Shown piece by piece: positions 1-5,762 of a stretch of 8,912 nucleotides of DNA. The position numbers and the translations under genes were made by a program. The notes beneath the pieces are model-generated. The model was not told the DNA's origin. It did no database searches and saw nothing but the letters and a program-made list of their open reading frames with translations. The stretch spans positions 1 to 8,912 of the forward strand of contig JAQTPO010000081.1 in NCBI GenBank assembly GCA_028712845.1. Reading direction: 5' to 3'. The stretch is from Dehalococcoidales bacterium (lineage in GTDB: Bacteria; Chloroflexota; Dehalococcoidia; Dehalococcoidales; Fen-1064). Positions within the stretch are counted from its first letter, which is position 1. The number at the start of each line of letters is the position of its first letter.

Positions 1-84
1 AAGATAGGCATGCGCCAGACTACCCTTTGCCAGACTCTTCTGGAGAAGGGAAACCGCCTTTTTCTGACCGATAATATCCCACAT
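1..84 (-). CDS. holB: DNA polymerase III delta' subunit, N-terminal fragment (runs off the left edge)
   Basis: Only the first 28 codons are in the window. The peptide begins MWDIIGQ and ends GSLAHAYL at the edge. This matches the start of clamp-loader delta' subunits, where an IGQ motif is followed by a short helix and then HAYLF leading into the P-loop region. DnaX (tau/gamma) has the same HAYL motif, but its N-terminus normally carries a KYRPxxF segment that is absent here, so HolB is preferred. The delta' subunit is part of the AAA+ complex that loads the sliding clamp at replication forks. The start is ATG with an AGGA SD nine bases upstream. It lies 84 bp after the lysA stop on the same strand, so it may be the last gene seen of a small-ORF/lysA/holB operon. 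The ATPase core cannot be checked. Confidence 0.8.
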   Translation of the reverse strand, partial: MWDIIGQKKAVSLLQKSLAKGSLAHAYL

Positions 85-105
85 TTCAATAAATCCTAAA
101 GCTTG

Positions 106-131
106 TACCCTGACCAGACCTCGACAGGGTA
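106..131. other. Small hairpin in the lysA-holB gap
   Basis: TACCCTG (106-112) and CAGGGTA (125-131) form a perfect 7-bp inverted repeat with a 12-base loop. It sits between the lysA stop and the holB start. No T-run follows on the minus strand, so it is not a typical intrinsic terminator. It could lower read-through or protect mRNA ends, or be chance. Confidence 0.3.
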
Positions 132-168
132 TCTAAACCCTCAATTTAAGCATACCAATCCAGATACA

Positions 169-1482
169 TCAAAGTATATCGCACCTGGTGATGTCTTCCA
201 GCGTCTCCCGCCGCCGGATCAGTCTGGCTTTCCCGTTATTCACCATAATTACCGCCGGTTTGAAGTAAGCGTTGTAGTTCATAGACTCCGGCAGGCTATA
301 GGCGCCGGCGCCTGCCACTGCCAGAATATCACCGGCGACCATTCGGGGCATCATAATATCCCGAATCAAAATATCACCGGATTCACAGAATTTTCCGGCA
401 ATCGTTACCTCGCCAGCATCACGCGCCCTCATTCGCATGGCAAGCACCGCCTCCAGTCTGGCGCCATAAAGCGCCGGACGGATGTTATCCGCCATACCGC
501 CATCCACCGAGGCATAAGTCCTGACGCCGGGGATGTCCTTGACCACGCCAATCGTATAGAGCGCCACCGCAGATTGAGCCACAATCTCTCTGCCCGGTTC
601 CACAATAAGCTTCGGCAGTTCCAATCCCAGCTTCTTACACTCCTTGATGATGGTGGCGGTGATTTTTTCCGCAAAAACGGCGGTGGACGGAGCGGGTTTA
701 TCTAGGGTATATTGCACCCCGAATCCGCCGCCGGTATCCAGTTCTTTCAATTCCAGACCATACTTCTGCCGCATCTCAACGGCAAATTTCAGAACGGATT
801 TAATCGATTCCACATAAGGTTCCGTCTCATATATCAACGAGCCGATATGAAAATGCAGACCTAAAACATTCAACCCGCGGATTTTCAATGCCCGCGCTAC
901 GGCTTCCTCTTTCAAGGGTAAAGGAAAACCGAATTTGCTATCGAGTGAACCGGTGTTAGTGTACCGGTGCGTCTGAGGGTCAACGCCCGGCGTCATTCTC
1001 AGTAAAATGTCCTGTTTCACGCCCTGTTTTTTCACCAGTTTCCCCAGCATCTCCAGTTCATAAAAATTATCCACCACAATCCGCCCGACATGCCACTCCA
1101 GCGCCAGTTCCAGTTCACGCTGCGATTTATTGCTGCCGTGTAAATAGACCTTCTGCATCGGGAATTTCACCGACCGGGCAATTCCCAACTCGCCCTCGGA
1201 GACTACATCCAACCCCAAGCCTTCTTCATTGATAAGACGCAGCAGAACACCATTGGTATAGGCTTTGCTGGCATAGATAATAAACGAGCTCGGATAGCGT
1301 TTGCCGAATTCTTCCCTGAACTCCCTGCATTTTTTACGCAGGTTCACTTCATCGAAGAGATACAGCGGCGTGCCGAATTCAGCCGCCAGCGTCACCGTAT
1401 CACAACCGCCGACGACTAGATGTCCCTGCTTATTAACTTCGGTGGTTACAGGAAACAAGGGTAACCTTTTGAACATAGACAA
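169..1482 (-). CDS. lysA: Diaminopimelate decarboxylase
   Basis: This PLP-dependent enzyme decarboxylates meso-diaminopimelate to L-lysine, the last step of the DAP pathway, in the cytoplasm. The 437-residue product has the full fold-type III alanine-racemase-like barrel and the C-terminal beta domain. Visible motifs are YASKAY with the PLP lysine K73, HFHIGS (210-215), GGGFG (251-255, phosphate binding), EPGR (295-298), CESGD (366-370, the catalytic cysteine contributed across the dimer) and GAGAYS (391-396) with the PLP-contacting tyrosine. Length is normal for LysA. The chosen start is TTG at 1482, because the SD AGAGGA lies about nine bases upstream; an ATG two codons later (1476) would be about 15 bases from it. 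The SD overlaps the stop codon of the preceding 54-codon ORF, which suggests translational coupling. Other dap genes are not in the window. Confidence 0.97.
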   Translation of the reverse strand: MSMFKRLPLFPVTTEVNKQGHLVVGGCDTVTLAAEFGTPLYLFDEVNLRKKCREFREEFGKRYPSSFIIYASKAYTNGVLLRLINEEGLGLDVVSEGELGIARSVKFPMQKVYLHGSNKSQRELELALEWHVGRIVVDNFYELEMLGKLVKKQGVKQDILLRMTPGVDPQTHRYTNTGSLDSKFGFPLPLKEEAVARALKIRGLNVLGLHFHIGSLIYETEPYVESIKSVLKFAVEMRQKYGLELKELDTGGGFGVQYTLDKPAPSTAVFAEKITATIIKECKKLGLELPKLIVEPGREIVAQSAVALYTIGVVKDIPGVRTYASVDGGMADNIRPALYGARLEAVLAMRMRARDAGEVTIAGKFCESGDILIRDIMMPRMVAGDILAVAGAGAYSLPESMNYNAYFKPAVIMVNNGKARLIRRRETLEDITRCDIL

Positions 1483-1495
1483 ATTGGTGATTCCT

Positions 1496-1660
1496 CTAAA
1501 TTGTTCTGGCTTTATTCAAAGCACGTAGTTCCAGCAATATTTCTTTGAGCAGTAACAATTCCAGACGGCGCGATTCTACTGTGCTGGCAAGTTTCGCCCA
1601 TTTCTTCGGGTTATCTTCGGCAATATAATCGTCCACTATCTCAATGACATCTTTCGCCAT
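1496..1660 (-). CDS. Small conserved-looking protein of unknown function upstream of lysA
   Basis: A 54-codon ORF, unrecognised as a family. It starts MAKDVIEIVDDYIAED and ends LRALNKARTI. It is rich in Leu, Glu and Lys, and the second half (about 31-50, RRLELLLLKE then ILLELRALNK) looks like one amphipathic helix; there is no signal peptide, membrane span or cysteine. Two ATG codons stand in tandem (1663 and 1660). The second is preferred because AGGAG then has a six-base spacer. The stop overlaps the lysA SD (TAG-AGGA), so the ORF is well placed as the first gene of the lysA operon, and coupled translation is likely. It could be a real small protein or a leader-type ORF; the codon use and strong SD favour translation. 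No function can be assigned. Confidence 0.65.
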   Translation of the reverse strand: MAKDVIEIVDDYIAEDNPKKWAKLASTVESRRLELLLLKEILLELRALNKARTI

Positions 1661-1683
1661 CATCCTCTCCTATTTGTTCGGAA

Positions 1684-1790
1684 TGTCATTGCGAGTCCTT
1701 CCGCTGAAGGATGAAGCAATCTCCGGGAAGAGGAGGAACATCCCCACCCTGAGATACATTCGTCCGATGAAATCGGAACTCAGTATGACA
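1684..1790 (-). repeat. Dispersed intergenic repeat, copy 1
   Basis: This element of 107 bp is bounded by TGTCAT (1684-1689) and ATGACA (1785-1790). Read on the minus strand it starts TGTCATACTGAG and contains CGAATGTATCTCAGGGTGG, which it shares with copies 2 and 4. Its other half ends with GAGATTGCTTC then CTCGCAATGACA, which resembles copy 3. The middle segment with CCGATTTCATCGG replaces the TTCGTTCCTCAGT part of the other copies and forms its own small hairpin. It ends about 23 bp upstream of the small ORF's start codon. There is no coding capacity for a transposase. Confidence 0.75.
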
Positions 1791-1839
1791 GCTTCGAACA
1801 TTTTTAAGTTCATTCTAAGAATCTAATTTATTACCGACG

Positions 1840-2496
1840 TTAATAGATAAATACTAATCCCACCGATATGCCGCAGGGCAGGGACTGGGGGTCCATACTC
1901 CGGTAAACCGGGTAAATTTTCCAACCCACTTTGTTGATAAGGTCAACCGCATCGATGCCCATCGCTTCCAGTGAGGGACGGGTCTTTAAGATGTGCGGAC
2001 ACCGTCCGCTATCCAGCTTCTGACACAATCCGCCATTGCACATCGTGTCGCGACAGCCCCCGGCTCCCAATCCCAGCGCAAAGCGATAGCCATCCGCAAA
2101 GGCGGCAACCTCCAGCTTAGCGGCAATCTCATCCGTCTTGACCTGGTGTTTCCTGCCGTGAGGATAATAACGGTTAATATCGGCGAAATCTTCAGGCGGG
2201 ACATCATTTTTGAAAAATATTGCCCATTTGTAACGACCGAATGCTTTACGGATAAAGTCCAGTTCCGGCAAATTCGGCGGGCAGTTACCACACCGACCGT
2301 AATTGGGACACGGCGGGATAGCGCATTTCAGCCTGACCCGCTCATCAACCTGGGGCAAATCGGCAGGTATCAGTTTGGCTTCCGACGCACCAAGTTCCAG
2401 CACTCGCTTGCAATACCTCTCGAGGTCAGCCTGCAGTGTCTTTTCCTTAACCTCGGTCTGAAAAAGGCGGGGTTTTCTGTTTATTTTCTCAGCCAC
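1840..2496 (-). CDS. DUF2284 family predicted metal-binding protein
   Basis: This 218-residue cytoplasmic protein has two cysteine clusters typical of the DUF2284 family. The first is C58-x4-C63-x5-C69-x2-C72, containing PPCPNYGRCGNCPP. The second is C148-x4-C153-x4-C158-x7-C166, within GAGGCRDTMCNGGLC. A further conserved-looking cysteine is at 208 in LPCGISVGLV. The spacing suggests iron-sulfur or zinc binding; no biochemical role is known to me. The start is GTG at 2496, with GAGG six bases upstream, so the product begins MAEKINRKPR. A promoter with good match to consensus lies at 2536-2564. The gene is followed by 176 bp of non-coding sequence holding repeat copy 1, so it is probably transcribed separately from the lysA operon, although read-through cannot be excluded. 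Confidence 0.88.
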   Translation of the reverse strand: MAEKINRKPRLFQTEVKEKTLQADLERYCKRVLELGASEAKLIPADLPQVDERVRLKCAIPPCPNYGRCGNCPPNLPELDFIRKAFGRYKWAIFFKNDVPPEDFADINRYYPHGRKHQVKTDEIAAKLEVAAFADGYRFALGLGAGGCRDTMCNGGLCQKLDSGRCPHILKTRPSLEAMGIDAVDLINKVGWKIYPVYRSMDPQSLPCGISVGLVFIY

Positions 2497-2535
2497 TTTT
2501 TACCTCACTGCTAATTCGTCCTGAATTACAATTCA

Positions 2536-2564
2536 ATATTAGTTGAGTTAGATGGTGAAGTCAA
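2536..2564 (-). promoter_or_regulatory. Sigma70-type promoter for the DUF2284 gene
   Basis: On the minus strand TTGACT (2564-2559) is followed after exactly 17 bases by TAATAT (2541-2536). The GTG start lies about 40 bases downstream. The -35 differs from consensus at one position. Confidence 0.65.
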
Positions 2565-2578
2565 TTTGCACTTAATCT

Positions 2579-2640
2579 GTCATACTGAGCACTTCGTTCC
2601 TCAGTATAAACTCCGCGAATGTATCTCAGAGCGGGGATAG
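2579..2640 (+). repeat. Dispersed intergenic repeat, copy 2
   Basis: It reads TGTCATACTGAGCACTTCG, then TTCCTCAGTATAAACTCCG, then CGAATGTATCTCAG, closely matching copy 4 and partly copies 1 and 3. ATACTGAG and CTCAGTAT form a perfect 8-bp hairpin with a 10-base loop. It lies between the DUF2284 and pyrF promoters, in the opposite orientation to the other three copies. A further ATGACA at 2776-2781, preceded by GGCGGGA, may be the far end of a longer composite element. Confidence 0.7.
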
Positions 2641-2655
2641 GCTGTACTCTAGATA

Positions 2656-2684
2656 TTGACACGGGACTACTGTCTGGGTATAGT
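2656..2684 (+). promoter_or_regulatory. Strong sigma70-type promoter for pyrF
   Basis: A perfect -35 TTGACA (2656-2661) is followed by a 17-base spacer and -10 TATAGT (2679-2684). Transcription should begin near 2691, giving a leader of about 110 nt before the pyrF start codon. Confidence 0.7.
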
Positions 2685-2696
2685 AATCATCAATAC

Positions 2697-2758
2697 GTAC
2701 GTGGTAACTAATACGAATGGTTTTGGTGGCTGGGTTCCCGCCGGAGTTTACCACGTAC
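2697..2758 (+). promoter_or_regulatory. Inverted repeat in the pyrF leader
   Basis: GTACGTGGTAA (2697-2707) and TTACCACGTAC (2748-2758) are perfectly complementary over 11 bp, with a 40-base loop. The left arm would lie only a few bases after the predicted transcription start. The loop holds GGTGGCTGGGTTCCCGCC, which could fold further. No T-run follows and no known riboswitch consensus was recognised. It may be a leader RNA structure, a protein-binding site or part of a mobile repeat. Confidence 0.5.
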
Positions 2759-2799
2759 ACTGATACGGGGCGGGAATGACAATGCTCAGGAGACTAAAG

Positions 2800-3618
2800 A
2801 TGAACTTCATTGAAAAACTTAATTTAGCGGTCAAGAAAAATAAAAGCATGGTATGCGTGGGTCTGGACACCAGCCCGGAGCTTATTCCTGCCGGAATGAC
2901 TGTTTTTGAGTTTAATAAGGCAATCATCGACGCCACGGCAGATTCGGTCTGCGCCTACAAGCCGAACATCGCCTTCTATGAAGCGCAGGGTGAAAAAGGA
3001 CTGGAAGCCCTGTACAAGACTGTCCAACACATTCCGAAAGACATCCCGGTAATCGGGGATGCCAAGCGGGGTGATATCGGCAATACCTCCGCCGCTTATG
3101 CCAGAGCGCTGTTCGATTACTTTAACTTCGATGCCGTTACGGTCAGTCCGTATCTGGGTTTCGATTCTTTGGAGCCGTTCCTCAAGTACAAGGGAAAAGG
3201 CGTCATCATCCTCTGCCGCACTTCTAATAAAGGCGCCGCCGATTTTCAATCGCTCCTCTGTCAGTACGAAGGGAAAACACTACCGCTCTATGAAATCGTG
3301 GCTTTAAAAGCAAGCCGGTGGAACACCAACGGCAATATCGGGCTGGTGGTGGGCGCCACTTATCCTGAAGAATTAAAGACCATCCGTCAGGCACACCCCA
3401 ATATGCCCATACTGATTCCGGGCGTGGGCGCACAGGGTGGTGATTTAGAGTTGGCAGTGCGCTATGGCATCGATGCTCATCAGAAAGGCATTATCATCAA
3501 TTCTTCACGTGGTATTATTTATGCCTCTAAAGGAACAGACTTTGCGGATGCGGCAAGGGGCGCGGCTGAAACCCTGCGCAATGAAATTAATAAATGCATT
3601 GCTGGGCTGAAGAAATGA
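2800..3618 (+). CDS. pyrF: Orotidine 5'-phosphate decarboxylase (long bacterial type)
   Basis: This enzyme converts OMP to UMP, the last step of de novo pyrimidine synthesis. The 272-residue product has the TIM-barrel motifs of the long PyrF subfamily: GLDTSP (21-26), CAYKPNIAFYE (51-61), and DAKRGDIGNT (87-96) with the catalytic Asp-Lys-Asp set around K89. Further conserved segments are VSPYLG (115-120), LIPGVGAQGGD (205-215) and NSSRGI (234-239), which bind the phosphate. The ATG at 2800 is chosen because AGGAG (2788-2792) is seven bases upstream; an in-frame ATG at 2776 sits inside the ATGACA repeat end, lacks an SD and adds eight unconserved residues. No other pyr gene is near, so it is a stand-alone unit with its own promoter and a structured leader. 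A DUF951 gene follows after 133 bp on the same strand. Confidence 0.96.
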   Translation: MNFIEKLNLAVKKNKSMVCVGLDTSPELIPAGMTVFEFNKAIIDATADSVCAYKPNIAFYEAQGEKGLEALYKTVQHIPKDIPVIGDAKRGDIGNTSAAYARALFDYFNFDAVTVSPYLGFDSLEPFLKYKGKGVIILCRTSNKGAADFQSLLCQYEGKTLPLYEIVALKASRWNTNGNIGLVVGATYPEELKTIRQAHPNMPILIPGVGAQGGDLELAVRYGIDAHQKGIIINSSRGIIYASKGTDFADAARGAAETLRNEINKCIAGLKK

Positions 3619-3623
3619 CACGA

Positions 3624-3738
3624 TGTCATCAGAACCCCCGATAACATCAGGAGGGAGCAATCTCTGGACGATAAGATCTCTCCACCCTGAGATTGCCACG
3701 CGGAGTTTACACTGAGGAACGAAGTGCTCGCAATGACA
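3624..3738 (-). repeat. Dispersed intergenic repeat, copy 3
   Basis: Bounded by TGTCAT (3624-3629) and ATGACA (3733-3738), 115 bp. On the minus strand it reads TGTCATTGCGAGCACTTCG, then TTCCTCAGTGTAAACTCCG, then GGCAATCTCAGGGTGG. Compared with copies 2 and 4, both the left TGCGAG and the right GGCAATCTC are changed together, so ATTGC and GCAAT can pair. Its right boundary abuts the AAGGAG SD of the DUF951 gene. At its left edge, ATGACA (3615-3620, covering the pyrF stop) faces TGTCAT three bases away. Confidence 0.75.
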
Positions 3739-3751
3739 AGGAGCTATCTGG

Positions 3752-3934
3752 CTGGAAATTAATCTCGGTGATGTGGTACGGCTGAAAAAGAAACACCCCT
3801 GCGGCGGTTATGATTGGCAGGTAGTCCGGGTTGGCGCTGATATCGGCATCGTTTGTCTGCAATGTAAACGGCATATCATGCTGGAACGCGCCGTCTTTGA
3901 ACGCAGGGTGAAGGAATTTATCTCAAAAGGCTAA
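3752..3934 (+). CDS. DUF951 family small protein with a probable CTG start
   Basis: A 60-codon reading frame with the clear DUF951 pattern. After the start residue it reads EINLGDVVRLKKKHPCGGY, then WQVVRVGADIGIVCLQCKR, and ends RRVKEFISKG. The HPCG motif (15-18) and the CLQC pair (35-38) look like a small zinc-ribbon-type site; the function of the family is unknown. No ATG, GTG or TTG lies between the in-frame TGA at 3734-3736 and the conserved start region; the first GTG (codon 8) would remove the conserved LGD segment. The SD AAGGAG (3738-3743) is eight bases before CTG (3752), exactly where the family methionine is expected. I therefore infer CTG initiation. It ends 8 bp from the convergent lipoprotein gene. 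A sequencing or assembly error at the start codon is an alternative. Confidence 0.85.
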   Translation: MEINLGDVVRLKKKHPCGGYDWQVVRVGADIGIVCLQCKRHIMLERAVFERRVKEFISKG

Positions 3935-3942
3935 ACCTCGCC

Positions 3943-4356
3943 TCACTCCTTTGCCACTGTTATCGATAAGCGGTAATCGCCATCGGCAATGGGCTTACCC
4001 GCTTCGGGGTATGGTGACACAGTGCAGACAATTTTATAATTTTGAAAAATATAACCCTCGGAACTACCTGTCCCTGCTGAATCTGTCAGAGTTATGGGGT
4101 TCTCGGTGTTATCTTTAGTAATCTCAATAGCACAACTCACCTGTCCGGCCCAAATACATGTCACACCTTTCGGACAGCGGCTGTCCTCAATTACATCGAC
4201 GAATTTGATATCCATTGATTCGCTTGCGATGCGGGTGCTTTGCCCCACAGAAAGAGTAAACTCAGAACCCAAAGAAGCTTTGCTTGCGCTGCTGCAACCG
4301 GATAATAGTACGACTCCGGACACCAGAATCAGCAGGAAACAGAGCCGTTTCAACAT
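3943..4356 (-). CDS. Small secreted lipoprotein with a DSRCPxGxxCxWAG-like motif
   Basis: The 137-residue product has a lipoprotein signal peptide: MLKR, a hydrophobic stretch (about 5-17) and lipobox LSGC with the lipidated cysteine at 21. The mature part is a small domain, probably all-beta, with the motif EDSRCPKGVTCIWAG (57-71). This motif recurs in many small bacterial lipoproteins of unknown function, and its two cysteines (C61, C67) may form a disulfide outside the membrane. Other cysteines are at 75 and 111. The ATG at 4356 is chosen because GGAGG lies six bases upstream and the signal peptide then starts directly; a start 16 codons further upstream would add a poor N-terminus. It is divergent from the zincin gene and convergent with the DUF951 gene. 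Role unknown; attachment to the outer face of the membrane is inferred. Confidence 0.85.
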   Translation of the reverse strand: MLKRLCFLLILVSGVVLLSGCSSASKASLGSEFTLSVGQSTRIASESMDIKFVDVIEDSRCPKGVTCIWAGQVSCAIEITKDNTENPITLTDSAGTGSSEGYIFQNYKIVCTVSPYPEAGKPIADGDYRLSITVAKE

Positions 4357-4432
4357 TTGCCACCTCCCGTGTGTTAAACTGTGCTCGTATCTGCATATTA
4401 ACACTGCCTCATATCAACCGCAAATAAAATAG

Positions 4433-4438
4433 TATAAT
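4433..4438 (+). promoter_or_regulatory. Candidate -10 box for the zincin gene
   Basis: A perfect TATAAT lies 29 bases before the ATG at 4468. The matching -35 region (about 4410-4415, CATATC) is weak, so this is only a partial promoter match. Confidence 0.45.
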
Positions 4439-4467
4439 AAAGATTATTCGACTGGTAGGACAACGCA

Positions 4468-4836
4468 ATGGATAGAGAGAAATTCGAAGAGCTGGTAGAA
4501 ATAGCAGTCAAAAAACTGCCGGAAGAGTTCCTCGACCGTCTGGATAATGTGGACGTTCTGGTTGAAGACCAACCAAAAGCAAGCCAGCTGCGCAAAGCCG
4601 GGCTGAAATCTAATCAAACGCTTCTCGGCTTGTACGAAGGAGTGCCGCAAACCAGACGCAGTAGCGGCTACGGAATGGTCTTACCTGATAAAATAACCAT
4701 CTTTCAGGGACCGATCGAAGCAAAATGCCGTAATGGCAGCGAAATTATCGCTGAAATTGAGAATGTGGTGAAGCACGAAATCGCCCACCACTTCGGCATC
4801 AGCGATGCAAGACTGCGCGAACTCGGTAGATATTGA
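4468..4836 (+). CDS. Minimal zincin-type metallopeptidase family protein
   Basis: This 122-residue protein matches the small zincin family (Zincin_1, formerly DUF1025). Its C-terminal motif is HEIAHHFGISD (103-113), with zinc-binding H103 and H107, catalytic E104, G110 and the third ligand D113: the HExxHxxGxxD signature. The N-terminal part (MDREKFEELVEIAVKKLPEE) is a helix typical of the family, followed by the NVDVLVEDQP strand region. There is no signal peptide, so it is cytoplasmic. The family is widespread in Actinobacteria and Chloroflexi; the substrate is unknown and peptidase activity is assumed from the motif. The ATG has AGGA seven bases upstream. The gene stands alone between the divergent lipoprotein and the response regulator, which has its own promoter. 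Confidence 0.9.
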   Translation: MDREKFEELVEIAVKKLPEEFLDRLDNVDVLVEDQPKASQLRKAGLKSNQTLLGLYEGVPQTRRSSGYGMVLPDKITIFQGPIEAKCRNGSEIIAEIENVVKHEIAHHFGISDARLRELGRY

Positions 4837-4859
4837 CATATCCTATCGGTAAACATGGT

Positions 4860-4889
4860 TTGAGCAAAAGCATTTTATTGGTGTATACT
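4860..4889 (+). promoter_or_regulatory. Promoter for the response regulator gene
   Basis: TTGAGC (4860-4865), an 18-base spacer and TATACT (4884-4889). Transcription would start near 4896, leaving a leader of about 90 nt. The -10 overlaps the palindrome at 4885-4905. Confidence 0.55.
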
Positions 4890-4905
4890 AACAGGCAGTT
4901 AGTAT
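4885..4905. promoter_or_regulatory. Candidate operator: 21-bp palindrome over the -10 box
   Basis: ATACTAAC (4885-4892), five bases AGGCA, then GTTAGTAT (4898-4905): a perfect 8-bp inverted repeat. It covers five bases of the -10 box and the predicted start site. The AT-rich stem and absence of a T-run argue against a terminator. A dimeric repressor site is the simplest reading. Confidence 0.5.
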
Positions 4906-4987
4906 TCGTTGAATTTAATTTACAGCCACAAAATCGCTTTCGAACTCCAGCAACTACAAGTTAGTGAGTTGAGTGAGGGTAGATAAG

Positions 4988-5683
4988 ATGAGTAAAAAAG
5001 TGCTTGTGGTCGATGACGATGTGGACTTTACCGAAATTGTCAATGTTGTCCTGAGCCGTGAAGGGCTTGATGTTCTTACCGCCTCAAATGGCAGAGAAGC
5101 CTTACGCATCCTGTTTGAAGCAAAACCCGACCTCGTACTCCTGGATGTCATTATGCCTCAAATGGATGGCTGGCAAACATGCAAGTACATCCGTGAGGCT
5201 TCCGATATTCCCATCATCATACTCAGCGGACAGAGCCGCAGTGAGGATGACATCGTACGTGGTCTGGACCACGGCGCCGATGAGTACATCCTCAAGCCAA
5301 TCAGCAACCGGGAGCTTGCTGCCAGGGTGAAAGCCATATTACGCCGCGCCGAGCTTCCCTCCGCAAAGGAACCGGAGCAAAACAATATATATATCGATGA
5401 CCATCTCGTGGTAAACCTTGAAGAACGCAAGGTATTAGTCAATGGCGAGCGAATCAGGCTGACTCCAATTGAGTTCCGATTATTTTCACAATTAATGAAT
5501 AATGCCGGCAGAATCCTTACTCATAAACAATTACTGGAAAAAGTATGGGGTTGGGAATATACGGACGATGTTGACTATGTCCGAATTTATATTTCTCACC
5601 TGCGCCAGAAAATAGAAGAAAATCCCTCACAGCCGCATTACATTCTCACCGACCCCGGGGTGGGCTATTATTTCCATAAATAG
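4988..5683 (+). CDS. OmpR/PhoB-family response regulator, orphan
   Basis: The 231-residue protein has a receiver domain (about 4-118) and a winged-helix DNA-binding domain (about 137-231). The receiver has the acidic pocket D9-D10-D11, the phospho-acceptor D53 in LLDVIMPQMDGW, switch residue S80, aromatic Y100 and K103-P104 (ILKP). The output domain has RIRLTPIEFRLFSQLM (156-170) and the recognition-helix region VDYVRIYISHLRQKIE (195-210), ending with GVGYYF. All phosphorylation residues are present, so it should be regulated by a kinase. None is adjacent, so the partner and regulon are unknown. The ATG at 4988 has GAGGG eight bases upstream; an in-frame GTG at 4973 lies within that SD region and is unlikely. 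The palindrome over the promoter hints at control by a repressor or by itself. Confidence 0.95.
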   Translation: MSKKVLVVDDDVDFTEIVNVVLSREGLDVLTASNGREALRILFEAKPDLVLLDVIMPQMDGWQTCKYIREASDIPIIILSGQSRSEDDIVRGLDHGADEYILKPISNRELAARVKAILRRAELPSAKEPEQNNIYIDDHLVVNLEERKVLVNGERIRLTPIEFRLFSQLMNNAGRILTHKQLLEKVWGWEYTDDVDYVRIYISHLRQKIEENPSQPHYILTDPGVGYYFHK

Positions 5684-5712
5684 GACATTCAATTCTCGAA
5701 TCGATGCTATAC

Positions 5713-5741
5713 TTGGGGATAATCCTGCTTGTAATTATTAT
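5713..5741 (+). promoter_or_regulatory. Weak candidate promoter for the DUF169-rph pair
   Basis: TTGGGG (5713-5718), a 17-base spacer and TATTAT (5736-5741). The resulting leader would be very short (about 15 nt) but still includes the GGAGG SD. A TATACT at 5708-5713 is an alternative -10 without a clear -35. Read-through from the response regulator is also possible. Confidence 0.3.
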
Positions 5742-5762
5742 TCAATAAAATGGAGGTCAAAT

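Noticed and set aside
103..705. 200-codon plus-strand ORF over the 3' part of lysA
   Set aside because: It lies antisense to a clear lysA, has low-complexity His/Arg-rich sequence and no recognisable domain.
1796..1811. GAAC-N8-GTTC, resembling a LexA-type SOS box
   Set aside because: Known Gram-positive-type boxes have a four-base spacer and extended symmetry; only the outer 4 bp match here and no SOS gene follows.
1812..1822. ATTCT-A-AGAAT small palindrome after the DUF2284 stop
   Set aside because: Too short and AT-rich to be a terminator; no T-run on the minus strand; likely chance.
1644..1826. 60-codon plus-strand ORF
   Set aside because: It runs through repeat copy 1 and overlaps the start of the small ORF; no SD and no protein-like pattern.
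1993..2514. 173-codon plus-strand ORF antisense to the DUF2284 gene
   Set aside because: Shadow of the cysteine-rich DUF2284 frame; no domain and no promoter or SD.
2776..2799. Upstream ATG for pyrF (eight extra residues)
   Set aside because: The ATG belongs to the repeat-like ATGACA end, has no SD, and the AGGAG at 2788-2792 points to the ATG at 2800.
4954..4987. Direct-repeat-like GTTAGTGAG/TTGAGTGAG before the response regulator as an OmpR-type binding box
   Set aside because: The period is 9 bases rather than the usual 10-11, and it sits in the SD region; too weak to claim.
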